Assembly (NCBI RefSeq): GCF_024362765.1
Contig: NZ_CP093302.1
Coordinates: 3,099,564-3,163,563, forward strand
Reading direction: 5' to 3'
Length of the DNA stretch: 64,000 nt
Source of the DNA: Alkalihalobacillus sp. LMS6
GTDB taxonomy: Bacteria; Bacillota; Bacilli; Bacillales; Bacillaceae_D
Positions 1-8,175 of the stretch are shown piece by piece; position 1 is the stretch's first letter; each line of letters opens with the position of its first letter. A program made the translations under genes and the position numbers. Below the pieces are notes generated by a model. It was not told the DNA's origin. It ran no database searches and worked only from the letters and a program-made list of their open reading frames with translations.

Positions 1-393
1 ATAGTCTTTAACAATCCGGTTCATTCGTTTATCAATCCACTCGTCTAACTCTATAAGAAATTCCAACGCTTCCTTCTTTTCAAAATCTGAATCCAGCACA
101 AGCTGCTGACACGATTTACGCAAAAGATGAATGGAATGTGATAGGAAATGAAGGGTACCTCCATTTTGAATATAGCGGTGCACATAATCATTTATTTTTT
201 TATTGAGTTTTTCACTTCGTTCGTCTGCGGTTTCAAGCATTAAATCCAAAAACTCTTGGTTTGTTTTTTCGAATGATTGGTCTGTTAATGATTGTAGGTA
301 GTTTTCAGATCGAAGTTCCGTTAGCTTCTTACCCCACTCGTCTAGTAGCTTATCCCTATTCTTTTTCAAGTACGAGACAATATAGGACTGCAT
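1..393 (-). CDS. rsbR: RsbR-type stressosome protein, N-terminal part (cut by window edge)
   Basis: The visible 131 codons begin at ATG 393 behind a strong GGAGGAG ribosome binding site and run off the left edge in frame. The translation opens MQSYIVSYLKKNRDKLLDEW and resembles the N-terminal non-haem globin-like sensory domain of Bacillus RsbRA, including the 'LTDQSFEKTNQEFLDLML' stretch. The C-terminal STAS domain expected of RsbR lies outside the window. In Bacillus, RsbR proteins form the stressosome with RsbS and control sigma-B through RsbT. Its position just downstream of ndoA matches the Bacillus order ndoAI-ndoA-rsbR. The paralogue (RsbRA versus others) is inferred from that position. 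Confidence 0.8.
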   Translation of the reverse strand, partial: MQSYIVSYLKKNRDKLLDEWGKKLTELRSENYLQSLTDQSFEKTNQEFLDLMLETADERSEKLNKKINDYVHRYIQNGGTLHFLSHSIHLLRKSCQQLVLDSDFEKKEALEFLIELDEWIDKRMNRIVKDY

Positions 394-513
394 TGATTTG
401 TCTCCTCCTCCCACTAAGAACATCCTTCCCCCTATTATTCCACGAGTTTCGGTTCGTTGCAAAGGATTATGTGTTTGAACACGATACTAATTTTTGTTAG
501 TTGCCATTTGGAC

Positions 514-545
514 ACAAAAAAACCCCTAATCAACGCCAAGGGGTT
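514..545 (-). terminator. Rho-independent terminator after ndoA
   Basis: AACCCCT (521-527) pairs with AGGGGTT (539-545) across an 11-nt loop. On the minus strand it is followed by a T-run. It overlaps the last bases of ndoA and separates the toxin-antitoxin pair from rsbR. Confidence 0.8.
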
Positions 546-894
546 AAAAGTCAATCAATCCTAAACTGATTGTCAATGCTTTGTCAACTGAATGCATCAT
601 CTTTTCATCGAGATGAGTAATCTTGTCTGTCAGTCTTTGTTTGTCGATTGTTCGTAGCTGCTCAAGTAAAATAACAGAATCTCGATCAAATCCATACTTG
701 CTAGCGTTTATTTCTACATGTGTAGGTAATTTTGCTTTTTGAATTTGAGCCGTAATCGCTGCAACAATAACAGTAGGACTAAACCGATTTCCAATGTTAT
801 TTTGAATGATGAGCACTGGTCGTACCCCACCTTGTTCTGATCCTACAACTGGAGATAGATCAGCAAAATAGACATCTCCGCGTTTCACTATCAA
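544..894 (-). CDS. ndoA: EndoA / MazF-type mRNA endoribonuclease toxin
   Basis: 116 residues, the usual length for Bacillus EndoA, nearly identical in pattern to B. subtilis NdoA (start [20 protein letters not shown]; later [17 protein letters not shown] and [13 protein letters not shown]). The family cleaves mRNA at UACAU-type sites and is inhibited by EndoAI. The start codon is TTG (894-892), as I recall for B. subtilis. It lies 3 nt downstream of the antitoxin stop, so the two are co-transcribed and probably translationally coupled. The toxin looks intact although its antitoxin is truncated. Confidence 0.93.
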   Translation of the reverse strand: MIVKRGDVYFADLSPVVGSEQGGVRPVLIIQNNIGNRFSPTVIVAAITAQIQKAKLPTHVEINASKYGFDRDSVILLEQLRTIDKQRLTDKITHLDEKMMHSVDKALTISLGLIDF

Positions 895-897
895 AGG

Positions 898-1104
898 CTA
901 CACCCCGCTAACAAGACGTGTCAGCGTATGATTAGCTTCCTCCTCAGCAAGAAAGGCTTCTGATGCAATCGTTAGGTTAATTTTTGCCATTTCCATATAG
1001 CCTTGTTGCATCGATTCGCGAATTTCAGCCTTCAGTTCAGCACGGTCTTTTAGTCTTGGATCATTCCATTTTTCTTGTTCAAGCACAGTGTCCACCTCAT
1101 TCAT
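898..1104 (-). CDS. ndoAI: EndoAI-type antitoxin, lacking the ribbon-helix-helix domain
   Basis: The C-terminal half matches the EndoAI toxin-binding region (MQQGYMEMAKINLTIASEA ... TRLVSGV). The N-terminal ribbon-helix-helix DNA-binding domain of the usual ~93-residue antitoxin is missing: an in-frame TGA lies directly before ATG 1104, and none of the three frames upstream encodes a similar segment. ATG 1104 has no convincing ribosome binding site. An in-frame GTG at 1086 is preceded by GAGGTGG at 5-nt spacing and may be the real start, giving 62 residues. The protein could still neutralise EndoA, but DNA-dependent autoregulation is unlikely. I see this as a 5' truncation of a conserved gene. 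Confidence 0.75.
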   Translation of the reverse strand: MNEVDTVLEQEKWNDPRLKDRAELKAEIRESMQQGYMEMAKINLTIASEAFLAEEEANHTLTRLVSGV

Positions 1105-1450
1105 TCAGTGTGTATGGCCTAGACGCCGAATTAGTCCGTTCATATATACATGTTCTACATGTTTCATCATAGCATTCTACACCTAACATTGCAAAGCCTC
1201 TTTTTAAAAAATAATTTTGCCCGAATTGATTAAGTTATTTGGCACAAACGTTGTCTCGAATCCTAGTTTTACCTACTCTTGTTAATCTATGCAACTTCGA
1301 TTTTATTTAGTTGTGTTCTTTTGGTTTAACTGTCATAAACGTGGTTCTCAATTCTTTATATGTTGCAACGCCCACTCTTAATAAGAAGAACCGGGCACGG
1401 GTTCACCATGACCGGTTTCATTTTCAAACGAACGATAGACCATTACACTG
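1105..1450. other. Intergenic gap where alr would be expected
   Basis: 346 bases lie between ydcC and the antitoxin, where Bacillus carries alr (alanine racemase, about 1.1 kb). Translating the minus strand in all frames shows no alanine racemase remnant I recognise. The stretch holds a promoter (1166-1194), a duplicated ACATGT palindrome (1148-1162) and a weak terminator-like inverted repeat AACCGG/CCGGTT (1389-1394 with 1412-1417). Confidence 0.6.
1166..1194 (-). promoter_or_regulatory. Sigma-A promoter for the ndoAI-ndoA pair
   Basis: TTGCAA (1194-1189), a 17-nt spacer, then TATGAT (1171-1166) on the minus strand form a near-consensus sigma-A promoter. Transcription would start near 1159, at a 15-bp ACATGT-N3-ACATGT element (1148-1162) that could be an operator. 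Confidence 0.65.
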
Positions 1451-2485
1451 TTATTTTTCCCCTACTGCCACAACTGAACGCGCGACTTCAATTAATTCTT
1501 CTGTTTCCATGTCTTGCGATAACAAGGAGAAGTCAGAGCCATTGTGCGACCACATAATCGTATCATTCATCTGGATACCCACGGCAAAGCCTAAATCAAC
1601 AATTTCAGCTGACACTAAATTTTGCGGTGCAGATGCTGGAACCGCTTGTGCTTGTTCTTGAATAAGTGTGAATGACTTATCACCTGAGTATTGCTGCACA
1701 TACGTCGTACGGTCCCCTGTTTCCACTTGATCTTCTTGTGGCTGATCATTCACACCATCCGGAACAAACTCAGGGTAATAAATACGAAATTCTTCATTTA
1801 ATTCCTCTTCAGGATCCGCCATTGTCGGTTCAGACATTTGCGCTCCTGTCATAACCTTTTCTGTTTCAAATTCCTCTGCCGCGACTTCAGGATTCTTTTC
1901 AAACTCTGTAAACGTAAGATCGACTAGCACATTTTCGTCTGCATCCATAATTTTAACAGAAGCTGGTTTTAAATCTTTTTTGTGTAAACGGATTTCTTGG
2001 CTATTTAAATTTTTGTTTTGGTACATCGTCGCTGTTGTAAACGTATAAAAGTCATCATCTTGAGTAAATTCCATATCAGCACCTAAGCTAATATCTTTCA
2101 GTAAAGACTCATAGAGATAAGCTTGGCTGCTTGTTTTTGGCCAGTCACTTTGGAAACGAAAGACTTTATTCAATGCAGGTGTAAGAACAAAGACCCCTTC
2201 GTCATTCTTTAAAATGATTTGGCTCTGGTCGTTTGATGTATTCTTTAAATCCACTTTATAATACGTTTGATCTTTTTGCATAACGTCAACGTCATACGTT
2301 TGCGGTTCTTGACCTGTAGCTAACTGCATCGTTGCTTTTGACTTGTAGCTTGTTGTTTCTTCAAGTGCCTTTTCTACATCATTTAACACGTCTTCTTGCG
2401 ATTTCTCGCCACACCCTACTAAAATCACGACTAATAAAGCAGCGACTAGCGAAAGCCACACCTTTTTTTTCATCTTACTCTTCAC
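1451..2485 (-). CDS. ydcC: LolA-like outer-membrane-lipoprotein-carrier-fold lipoprotein (YdcC family)
   Basis: 344 residues. An N-terminal signal peptide (MKSKMKKKVWLSLVAALLVV...) ends in the lipobox LVGC, so it should be lipid-anchored on the outer face of the membrane. The body resembles the Bacillus YdcC/LolA-like family with an acidic helix (DVLNDVEKALEETTSYKSK) after the Cys and a long beta-rich region. Its place between acpS and the (missing) alr matches ydcC in Bacillus. The molecular function is not established; the LolA fold suggests lipid or lipoprotein binding. Confidence 0.8.
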   Translation of the reverse strand: MKSKMKKKVWLSLVAALLVVILVGCGEKSQEDVLNDVEKALEETTSYKSKATMQLATGQEPQTYDVDVMQKDQTYYKVDLKNTSNDQSQIILKNDEGVFVLTPALNKVFRFQSDWPKTSSQAYLYESLLKDISLGADMEFTQDDDFYTFTTATMYQNKNLNSQEIRLHKKDLKPASVKIMDADENVLVDLTFTEFEKNPEVAAEEFETEKVMTGAQMSEPTMADPEEELNEEFRIYYPEFVPDGVNDQPQEDQVETGDRTTYVQQYSGDKSFTLIQEQAQAVPASAPQNLVSAEIVDLGFAVGIQMNDTIMWSHNGSDFSLLSQDMETEELIEVARSVVAVGEK

Positions 2486-2588
2486 CCCTTCAGCTCACAT
2501 TCGGCGATTGGACAAAATCCAATACCCCTGTTGCTGTAAACTATATGAGCGGGGTCCAAGCAATATGCAGACAAGTCGTGACAAGTTT

Positions 2589-2951
2589 TCAGGGTTGCTC
2601 AATAATTACCTGCGCAAATGCGTATTCCTTTGAGTGTGTAATGGATAAATGACTTAAAAAATTTTTTTCTCCTTTAATCCAAATTTCTGGCTTTCCCATC
2701 TGGTCAGCTAGAATTTCAATGTCTTGAAAAGAAAGGTGGGCACCAATTCCAGTTCCTGTTGCTTTCGCATAAGCTTCTTTTGCGGCAAAACGTCCAGCAA
2801 TGTACTCTACTTGCCGCGAATGTTCAGCTGACGCAATACGAGAAAACTCTTTTGTTGTTAGAACCCGCGCAATAAATCGTTCTGGCTTGCGCAAGAGCAC
2901 TTTTTTGATGCGGTCAATTTCAATGATATCAATACCGGTTCCAGCAATCAT
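2589..2951 (-). CDS. acpS: Holo-[acyl-carrier-protein] synthase
   Basis: 120 residues, typical for AcpS. It has the N-terminal GTGIDIIEIDRIKK motif (metal-binding Asp) and the GRFAAKEAYAKATGTGI motif (Glu and Lys of the active site). It transfers 4'-phosphopantetheine from CoA to the serine of acyl carrier protein, which is essential for fatty acid synthesis. The start ATG 2951 has AAGGGTGAGGAG just upstream. It is divergent from the rhomboid gene, as ydcA and acpS neighbour each other in B. subtilis. Confidence 0.93.
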   Translation of the reverse strand: MIAGTGIDIIEIDRIKKVLLRKPERFIARVLTTKEFSRIASAEHSRQVEYIAGRFAAKEAYAKATGTGIGAHLSFQDIEILADQMGKPEIWIKGEKNFLSHLSITHSKEYAFAQVIIEQP

Positions 2952-3041
2952 CTCCTCACCCTTTCTTAGTATGTCTCGCGGTATGGAACTGTTATAATAC
3001 GAATAGAATAAATGATCACTTTATGTAAAAGGAGCTTGCTT

Positions 3042-3794
3042 ATGTTTTTTCGAAATGAGACGTTTTCTTCTTATATAAGAAATTACCCTATCGTCTCCAC
3101 TATTATTGCGCTAAACGTCGTGATCTTTGTGTTAATGACTCTTTTTCCCGTTATTCGTGAAGCTGGGATCGGCTTTAACTTAGCAATTTCTTATGGGGAG
3201 TATTGGAGGCTGGTAACACCAATTTTTCTCCATAGCGATCTGTTTCACCTTGCCTTTAACATGGGCGCACTTTTGATTTTCGGCCCTGCTGTTGAGTCGA
3301 TGATTAAAAAGTGGAAATTTGTTCTCCTATACTTGTTACCAGGTGTACTTGCTAATATCGTCACATTCTTCCTTCAAGATCCTTTTTACCTACACCTTGG
3401 TGCGTCAGGTTCTATCTATGGTTTATTTGGTGTTTATTTGTACATTTATTTATACCGTAATGATCTCATTAGCAGACAAACATCGCAAATCATCGTTCCT
3501 CTTGTGATTATAGGTGTCATTATGACGTTCATCAATCCAGGCATTAGTATTACTGGTCATATCTTCGGTCTCGTTTCAGGCGGCTTACTTGCTCCACTGT
3601 TTTTAATTGGCGCCACAACCCCATTCGTCTATCGAACACGGACACGCAAAGCTTATATTGACGAAGACGAAGTGTCGTTTAATCCAGACCGTTGGAAAAA
3701 TCGAGAACGAAACAAAAAGATTAAAATTGCGTTGATCGTCGTTGCTGTTCTTTTATTTTTGGGATTTGTCTTTTTACAATCCATTCCACAGTAA
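3042..3794 (+). CDS. ydcA: Rhomboid family intramembrane serine protease
   Basis: About 250 residues with six or seven predicted membrane segments. The rhomboid catalytic signature is visible: LGASGSIYGLFG carries the active Ser, and GHIFGLVSGG carries the His in a later helix; HSDLFHLAFNM matches the conserved HxxxxHxxxN helix. I chose ATG 3042 because AAAGGAG lies 7 nt upstream; an in-frame ATG at 3012 has no such site. The hydrophilic C-terminus (after the His helix) is followed by one more membrane segment. Rhomboids cleave within membranes; the substrate is unknown. Confidence 0.87.
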   Translation: MFFRNETFSSYIRNYPIVSTIIALNVVIFVLMTLFPVIREAGIGFNLAISYGEYWRLVTPIFLHSDLFHLAFNMGALLIFGPAVESMIKKWKFVLLYLLPGVLANIVTFFLQDPFYLHLGASGSIYGLFGVYLYIYLYRNDLISRQTSQIIVPLVIIGVIMTFINPGISITGHIFGLVSGGLLAPLFLIGATTPFVYRTRTRKAYIDEDEVSFNPDRWKNRERNKKIKIALIVVAVLLFLGFVFLQSIPQ

Positions 3795-3888
3795 AGCTTT
3801 CCTCCCTCATAAAGCATGTCAGCATAGTTAAAGAGTTGTCCGCATATGTATAACCAAGCTTAGCTAATTGTTGTGTGAGGGTGATAAA

Positions 3889-4500
3889 GTGGGAAAAGGA
3901 TTGCGCTACGTACTAATTTTATTTTTAGGCTGTCTACTTATTAGTGTCGGGATTAACTTCTTCTTCGTTTCTTATCATTTGTTAGATGGAGGCATTATAG
4001 GTGTCGGCTTAATTGCACACTATTTATGGAATGTACCTGTTGGGATGACGATTATCGTTGTTAGCATCCCTATTTATATCTTCGCATGGATTTACTATCG
4101 ACCGTTCTTTTTTAATTCTCTAGCCGGTGTTATTGTATCCTCTATAATGATTGACTTTTTTGCTGCTTTCATTCCAGAAACCCCTATACTTGGTCCATTA
4201 GCAAGTGCGGTTATTGGCGGCTTAATGTTAGGGATTGGTGCCGGTATCATGTTTTTACTCGATATTAGTACAGGCGGTTTCGATCTTCTCGCTCAAATGA
4301 TTTCAGCAAAAACGACTTGGAATGTCGGTGTCCTTATTGTTGGTTTTGATTTAGCTGCCGTTGTAGCAGGTATCCCAGTTATTACCTTTGATGAAATTAT
4401 CCTTTCTACCATTGCTGTTATTGCAACTGGCTTTGCCACAACTGTTATTACAGCGGTCGGTGGCGTGAATGCTCATCCAAGACCACCTTTAAGTGTTTAG
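3889..4500 (+). CDS. YitT/YczE-family integral membrane protein (DUF161)
   Basis: 203 residues, largely hydrophobic with about six membrane segments, and glycine-rich DGGIIGVG and LDISTGGFDLLAQ motifs typical of the YitT/YyaS/YczE group. It is shorter than YitT itself (about 280) because the C-terminal soluble DUF2179 domain is absent. The start is GTG 3889, chosen for GAGGGTG at 5-nt spacing. Its stop codon overlaps the stop of a small convergent gene. The function is unknown; transport has been suggested for the family. Confidence 0.75.
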   Translation: MGKGLRYVLILFLGCLLISVGINFFFVSYHLLDGGIIGVGLIAHYLWNVPVGMTIIVVSIPIYIFAWIYYRPFFFNSLAGVIVSSIMIDFFAAFIPETPILGPLASAVIGGLMLGIGAGIMFLLDISTGGFDLLAQMISAKTTWNVGVLIVGFDLAAVVAGIPVITFDEIILSTIAVIATGFATTVITAVGGVNAHPRPPLSV

Positions 4501-4598
4501 GGCATGTATAAATCTCCTGAAAAAATCCAGTACAAGGCACCATACACGACGGCAATACTCGCAATTAAAATGAACCAAAATCGGTTACTTTTCTTCAT
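4497..4598 (-). CDS. Small single-pass membrane protein, 33 residues
   Basis: A complete small gene: ATG 4598 is preceded by AAGAGGTG at 6-nt spacing. The product reads MKKSNRFWFILIASIAVVYG and continues to end in GDLYMP. It has a positively charged N-terminus followed by one hydrophobic helix (residues about 8-27) and a short tail. The TAA stop (4499-4497) overlaps the TAG of the convergent YitT-type gene by two bases. I do not recognise a family. The strong ribosome binding site and topology make it a credible gene. Confidence 0.6.
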   Translation of the reverse strand: MKKSNRFWFILIASIAVVYGALYWIFSGDLYMP

Positions 4599-4628
4599 TC
4601 CCTACACCTCTTTTCAACCACATTGTAC

Positions 4629-4662
4629 AAAAAAGCCGTCGCAATTGCGACGGCTTTTTTTA
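4629..4662. terminator. Bidirectional terminator
   Basis: AAAGCCGTCGC, loop AATT, GCGACGGCTTT, with A-run and T-run on the two sides. It serves the LTA synthase gene (minus), whose stop it overlaps. Confidence 0.85.
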
Positions 4663-6576
4663 TTCTTCTTCACGATCGTTGTTTTCTTCATCTTCATTCA
4701 TAAGGTTTTCGTTGTTTGGTTCAAAGAAACGAAGCAAGTCACCGTAAATAAGCTTATCGGAATACTCTAAATCAGAAGCGGCACGTTGCGCATACTCGCC
4801 GCATGCATTTGCATCTTCTTCCTCTTCAAATGGTTCACCTGTTTCTTTGTTAAAGCATGTATTATTGGTCCAAACCACGTCGTCCGTTATAAACGAACCA
4901 TTACGTAGAACAGCAAAAGAATCACGTTCTGGAGCAAATAAATCGGAACCAAATTGAATATCTTCTTTCGTACTCATACCGAGTAAATGCATTAACGTCG
5001 GTTGAATATCAATTTGTCCACTAACGGTATCAATGACTTCCCCTTCATGACCCGGGATGTGAATAAACATCGGAACACGTTGAAGCTGTACCGTATCATA
5101 AGGTGTAATTTCTTCTTTGTCTAAGTAGTCCGCCATTGACCCATTATGATTGGTCGAGATGCCGTAATGATCTCCATACAGAATAAAGATTGAGTCTTCG
5201 TACATCCCAGCTTCTTTAATTTCTTCAAAGAACTGTTCAACTGCATAATCCATATAACGAACAGTTGGGAAGAATCGGTTTAGCGTTCCACTACTGAACT
5301 CACCTTCTGAAATCATTTTATCTTCTTCTTCTAATTCAAAAGGAAAATGATTGGTAAGGGTTATGAACGTGGTGTAGAAAGGCTCTGGTTGTTCTTGCAA
5401 GTGATCAATTGACTGCTCAAAAAACTCTTTATCTTTTAAGCCCCACCCAACTGAGTTTTCTTCTGTCACATCATAATACTCAACATCGTAAAACTTATCG
5501 TAACCGAGGGTCTCATAAACCACATCTCGGTTCCAGAAAGAACGATTGTTGGCGTGCATAACTGATGTGTAATACCCATTTTCACCAAGAATTTGTGGTG
5601 TCGCGTTGTATTCGTTTTGTGCGTGTGTAAAGAATACCGCACCACTACTACGCCCAAACATGGAATTCGCTACAATAAATTCTGAATCAGACGTTTTCCC
5701 TTGTTCGGTTTGATGATAGAAATTCTCGAAGTAATAACTGTTCTCTTTTAATTCATTTAAAAACGGTGTAATCACTTCGCCATCCAGATCATTGTCAATG
5801 ACAAACGACTGAATCGATTCTAATGAAATCATAAAAACATTTTTTCCTTCTGCAACGCCAAACATTTCTGGATCTGGCTCTTTATGATTTGCTTGTACAT
5901 AGTTTTGTACTTCAACAATGTCTGAACTGTCAGCTAACACACGCTGCGCTCTTGACTGTGATTGCAAAAAGACATCATACAAATGAAAATTAAACACGCC
6001 AATATTTTTCACTAACATATCCCTGTCAAATGAACGGGTCAAAAGCTGCGGACGTTCTGTTTGCGCTAAAGCCAAGTTTCCTAAGAAAAGCAAAATGGAT
6101 AGCGAAAACAAAAGAATTGGCTCCCTCTTTAAACGACCAACTACTGGTACTTTTTGTTTAAATACTAAAAAGGCTAAAATCAATACGTTTGAGAAAATGA
6201 ATACATCCCAAATCGTCATTAACTCAATGACACTTGACGACAAGTCTTGCATATTGTTCGTTTGAAACAAGACAGGGATGGTCAAGAAGTCTGAATAGAA
6301 TCGATAGAACAATAAATTCCCGTACAAAATAAACGATCCAATAAAGGATAGAACGATAATCATAACGTTCCGAGCACGATTCTTAAATAATAACGCAATT
6401 GCTAAAAGCAGTATGGATGAACTAATTGGATTTATGAACAGTAAAAATTCTTGCATCATATTCTCTGCTGGAATCGTAAACGACACTTTATAGAGAATAT
6501 ACGTCGTAAGTGACAATAACGCGACGGCAAGCCAAAAGAACTTTAACCGCCTAAAGCCAGCTTTAATTTTGGTCAT
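4660..6576 (-). CDS. ltaS: Lipoteichoic acid synthase family protein
   Basis: 638 residues. Five N-terminal membrane helices (to about residue 172) are followed by the conserved ERPQLLTRSFDRD linker and an extracellular sulfatase-fold domain. Catalytic residues match S. aureus LtaS: Glu253 in ISLES, Thr295 in GKTSDSE, and the Asp-His pair in YGDHYG. VLA at 213-215 is a likely signal peptidase cleavage site. LtaS polymerises glycerol phosphate from phosphatidylglycerol onto the glycolipid anchor. Bacillus has several paralogues (LtaS, YfnI, YqgS, YvgJ), and which one this is remains open. The C-terminus is unusually acidic, ending in a run of Glu/Asp/Asn, consistent with an alkaliphile. Confidence 0.9.
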   Translation of the reverse strand: MTKIKAGFRRLKFFWLAVALLSLTTYILYKVSFTIPAENMMQEFLLFINPISSSILLLAIALLFKNRARNVMIIVLSFIGSFILYGNLLFYRFYSDFLTIPVLFQTNNMQDLSSSVIELMTIWDVFIFSNVLILAFLVFKQKVPVVGRLKREPILLFSLSILLFLGNLALAQTERPQLLTRSFDRDMLVKNIGVFNFHLYDVFLQSQSRAQRVLADSSDIVEVQNYVQANHKEPDPEMFGVAEGKNVFMISLESIQSFVIDNDLDGEVITPFLNELKENSYYFENFYHQTEQGKTSDSEFIVANSMFGRSSGAVFFTHAQNEYNATPQILGENGYYTSVMHANNRSFWNRDVVYETLGYDKFYDVEYYDVTEENSVGWGLKDKEFFEQSIDHLQEQPEPFYTTFITLTNHFPFELEEEDKMISEGEFSSGTLNRFFPTVRYMDYAVEQFFEEIKEAGMYEDSIFILYGDHYGISTNHNGSMADYLDKEEITPYDTVQLQRVPMFIHIPGHEGEVIDTVSGQIDIQPTLMHLLGMSTKEDIQFGSDLFAPERDSFAVLRNGSFITDDVVWTNNTCFNKETGEPFEEEEDANACGEYAQRAASDLEYSDKLIYGDLLRFFEPNNENLMNEDEENNDREEE

Positions 6577-6718
6577 ATCGCTAGTCTCCTCTCATAACAC
6601 GAGTGTGACCCTATTTTTATCTATTTGTTTATCTCGTGGGTTCTACAAAGATAAAGTTTATCAAAAATTGGTTCCCTTGAATACCGTTCCACTGACATAA
6701 TGAACTTTCACACTGGTT

Positions 6719-7477
6719 TTACATTTTCTTTACATTTTCAATAAATTCCTCGTACGTCACAGATTGTTCATACATATCATTTGCGATCGTGCCAACATAC
6801 CTTAAATGCCATGGCTCATAGCTGTAGCCTGTGATGTCTTCTTTCCCTTCTGGATAGCGAATGATAAATCCAAACAAATGGGCATGCTCTTCAATCCATA
6901 GCCCTTCTTCTGTTTGGCCAAATTCTTCCGTTAAGCCAAAGTTTACGCTAGAAGATGACACATCCATTGCTAGGCCTGTTTGATGTTCACTAAATCCAGG
7001 TTGAGCAACTAACGTTTGGTCCATCCCGCTTTGAATTTGTTGGTTCTTAAATAACTCGTACTGGCGTTCAAATGAGCGAAACCCAGAATTTGCATATAAA
7101 ATATGGCCCTCTAGCTCGGCCTCATAAAATAATTGCTCTAATGCATCTGCCGCTTCTTCTCGTAAGTAAGAGCGTTCTTGGATGCCTTCGTAAGGTCTGC
7201 GAACATCTGGTACAACTAAATCGTTTGGTTCATAATCAACAGGTAAACGGTTCACTAAATTGACGTTCGCCTCAATGTTCTCTGGATTCTGTATAATGGG
7301 CTCACCTTGAACGGTAATAACATCATTGAATTCTATTACATCATTGGCTTCATCAATACCCGCTTCATCGACAGGTTCATTTTCATATTGCCCGCTCTCT
7401 TCGTTTTCCGTATCTGCATCGGAACATCCGACAATAAAAAGACTAACGATAATAGAAGGAACTATATATTTTTTCAT
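6719..7477 (-). CDS. VanY-type D-alanyl-D-alanine carboxypeptidase lipoprotein (M15)
   Basis: About 252 residues. The signal peptide ends in lipobox IVGC, followed by an acidic linker. The M15B zinc peptidase domain shows SGFRSFERQ, the HQTGLAMDV zinc-binding motif and EPWHLRYVG with the catalytic Glu and third ligand. Such proteins trim the terminal D-Ala (or act on related peptidoglycan peptides) outside the membrane. I chose ATG 7477 because AAGGATGAT lies at proper spacing; the in-frame ATG at 7486 overlaps that site. The substrate preference (D,D versus L,D) cannot be read from sequence. Confidence 0.87.
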   Translation of the reverse strand: MKKYIVPSIIVSLFIVGCSDADTENEESGQYENEPVDEAGIDEANDVIEFNDVITVQGEPIIQNPENIEANVNLVNRLPVDYEPNDLVVPDVRRPYEGIQERSYLREEAADALEQLFYEAELEGHILYANSGFRSFERQYELFKNQQIQSGMDQTLVAQPGFSEHQTGLAMDVSSSSVNFGLTEEFGQTEEGLWIEEHAHLFGFIIRYPEGKEDITGYSYEPWHLRYVGTIANDMYEQSVTYEEFIENVKKM

Positions 7478-7765
7478 ACCGATCATCCTTGCTCTTTTTT
7501 CTTACCGTCTAATAGTACCTATTTTTTCATCTGTTGAAAAGGATTTCTTTGCTATTTCACTCTTGTCCACCATTTTATTCTATTTAGGATATGCATAAGG
7601 AAACATCTTTATGAACGTGATAACAATGGTCATTCAACCAGATTTAGGGAATTGTTTCATTATTCAAATACCCCCATAAAAAAGTCATAAACCTAATTAG
7701 ATGTGTAAGCTTAGAGAGAATGGGGAACGGATACATACATTAACTTTTAGAGAGGTGAAAGCATA

Positions 7766-8074
7766 ATGAACCGTGAACGCTATTATGTAACCGTTGATAT
7801 GTCTATGATGAAAATTTCCGATACGAAGATTCCAGATAATACAATTCAGTATGAAATTTATGCGAACAATGAAGAAGTTGACAAAATTAGCGCGTTGATC
7901 GAACAAATAAAGTCAGAAGATTTCCGGCAAGAAGAAATCTTTCAAAGACCCTTCCAAGAAGGAAAAGCTGATGAAGATAAAGAAACAACAGACAATGAGT
8001 TACAAGAACTCTACACGATCATCTATGATCTTGGAACGATTGAAACAAAAGATGTGGTCAAAGATTTAAAATAG
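7766..8074 (+). CDS. Conserved small acidic protein of unknown function
   Basis: 102 residues, soluble and acidic, start MNRERYYVTVDMSMMKISD. The ribosome binding site AGAGAGGTGA lies 7 nt before ATG 7766 and a strong terminator follows. An N-terminal beta-strand region, a helix (NNEEVDKISALIEQI) and a C-terminal helix (ELQELYTIIYDLGTIETKD) can be seen. It resembles short proteins of unknown function I recall from Bacillus genomes, but I cannot name the family. Confidence 0.75.
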   Translation: MNRERYYVTVDMSMMKISDTKIPDNTIQYEIYANNEEVDKISALIEQIKSEDFRQEEIFQRPFQEGKADEDKETTDNELQELYTIIYDLGTIETKDVVKDLK

Positions 8075-8078
8075 CAAC

Positions 8079-8129
8079 AAAAAAAGAGCGTGTTCGTTGT
8101 GAAAAATGCAACGGATACGCTCTTTTTTA
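8079..8129 (+). terminator. Rho-independent terminator
   Basis: A long stem AAAAAGAGCGTG.TCGTTG with CAACGGATACGCTCTTTTTT, ending in a T-run, follows the 102-residue gene and precedes the DUF624 gene. Confidence 0.85.
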
Positions 8130-8175
8130 TGGTACAATTACGTTAACGCTTTCATTTAAAGAGGTGATCATTCAG

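Noticed and set aside
1200-1440. Possible remnant of alr
   Set aside because: Short open stretches on the minus strand show no resemblance to alanine racemase motifs.
1311-1661. 116-codon plus-strand frame overlapping the ydcC end
   Set aside because: It is antisense to ydcC over much of its length and shows no protein family pattern or start signal.
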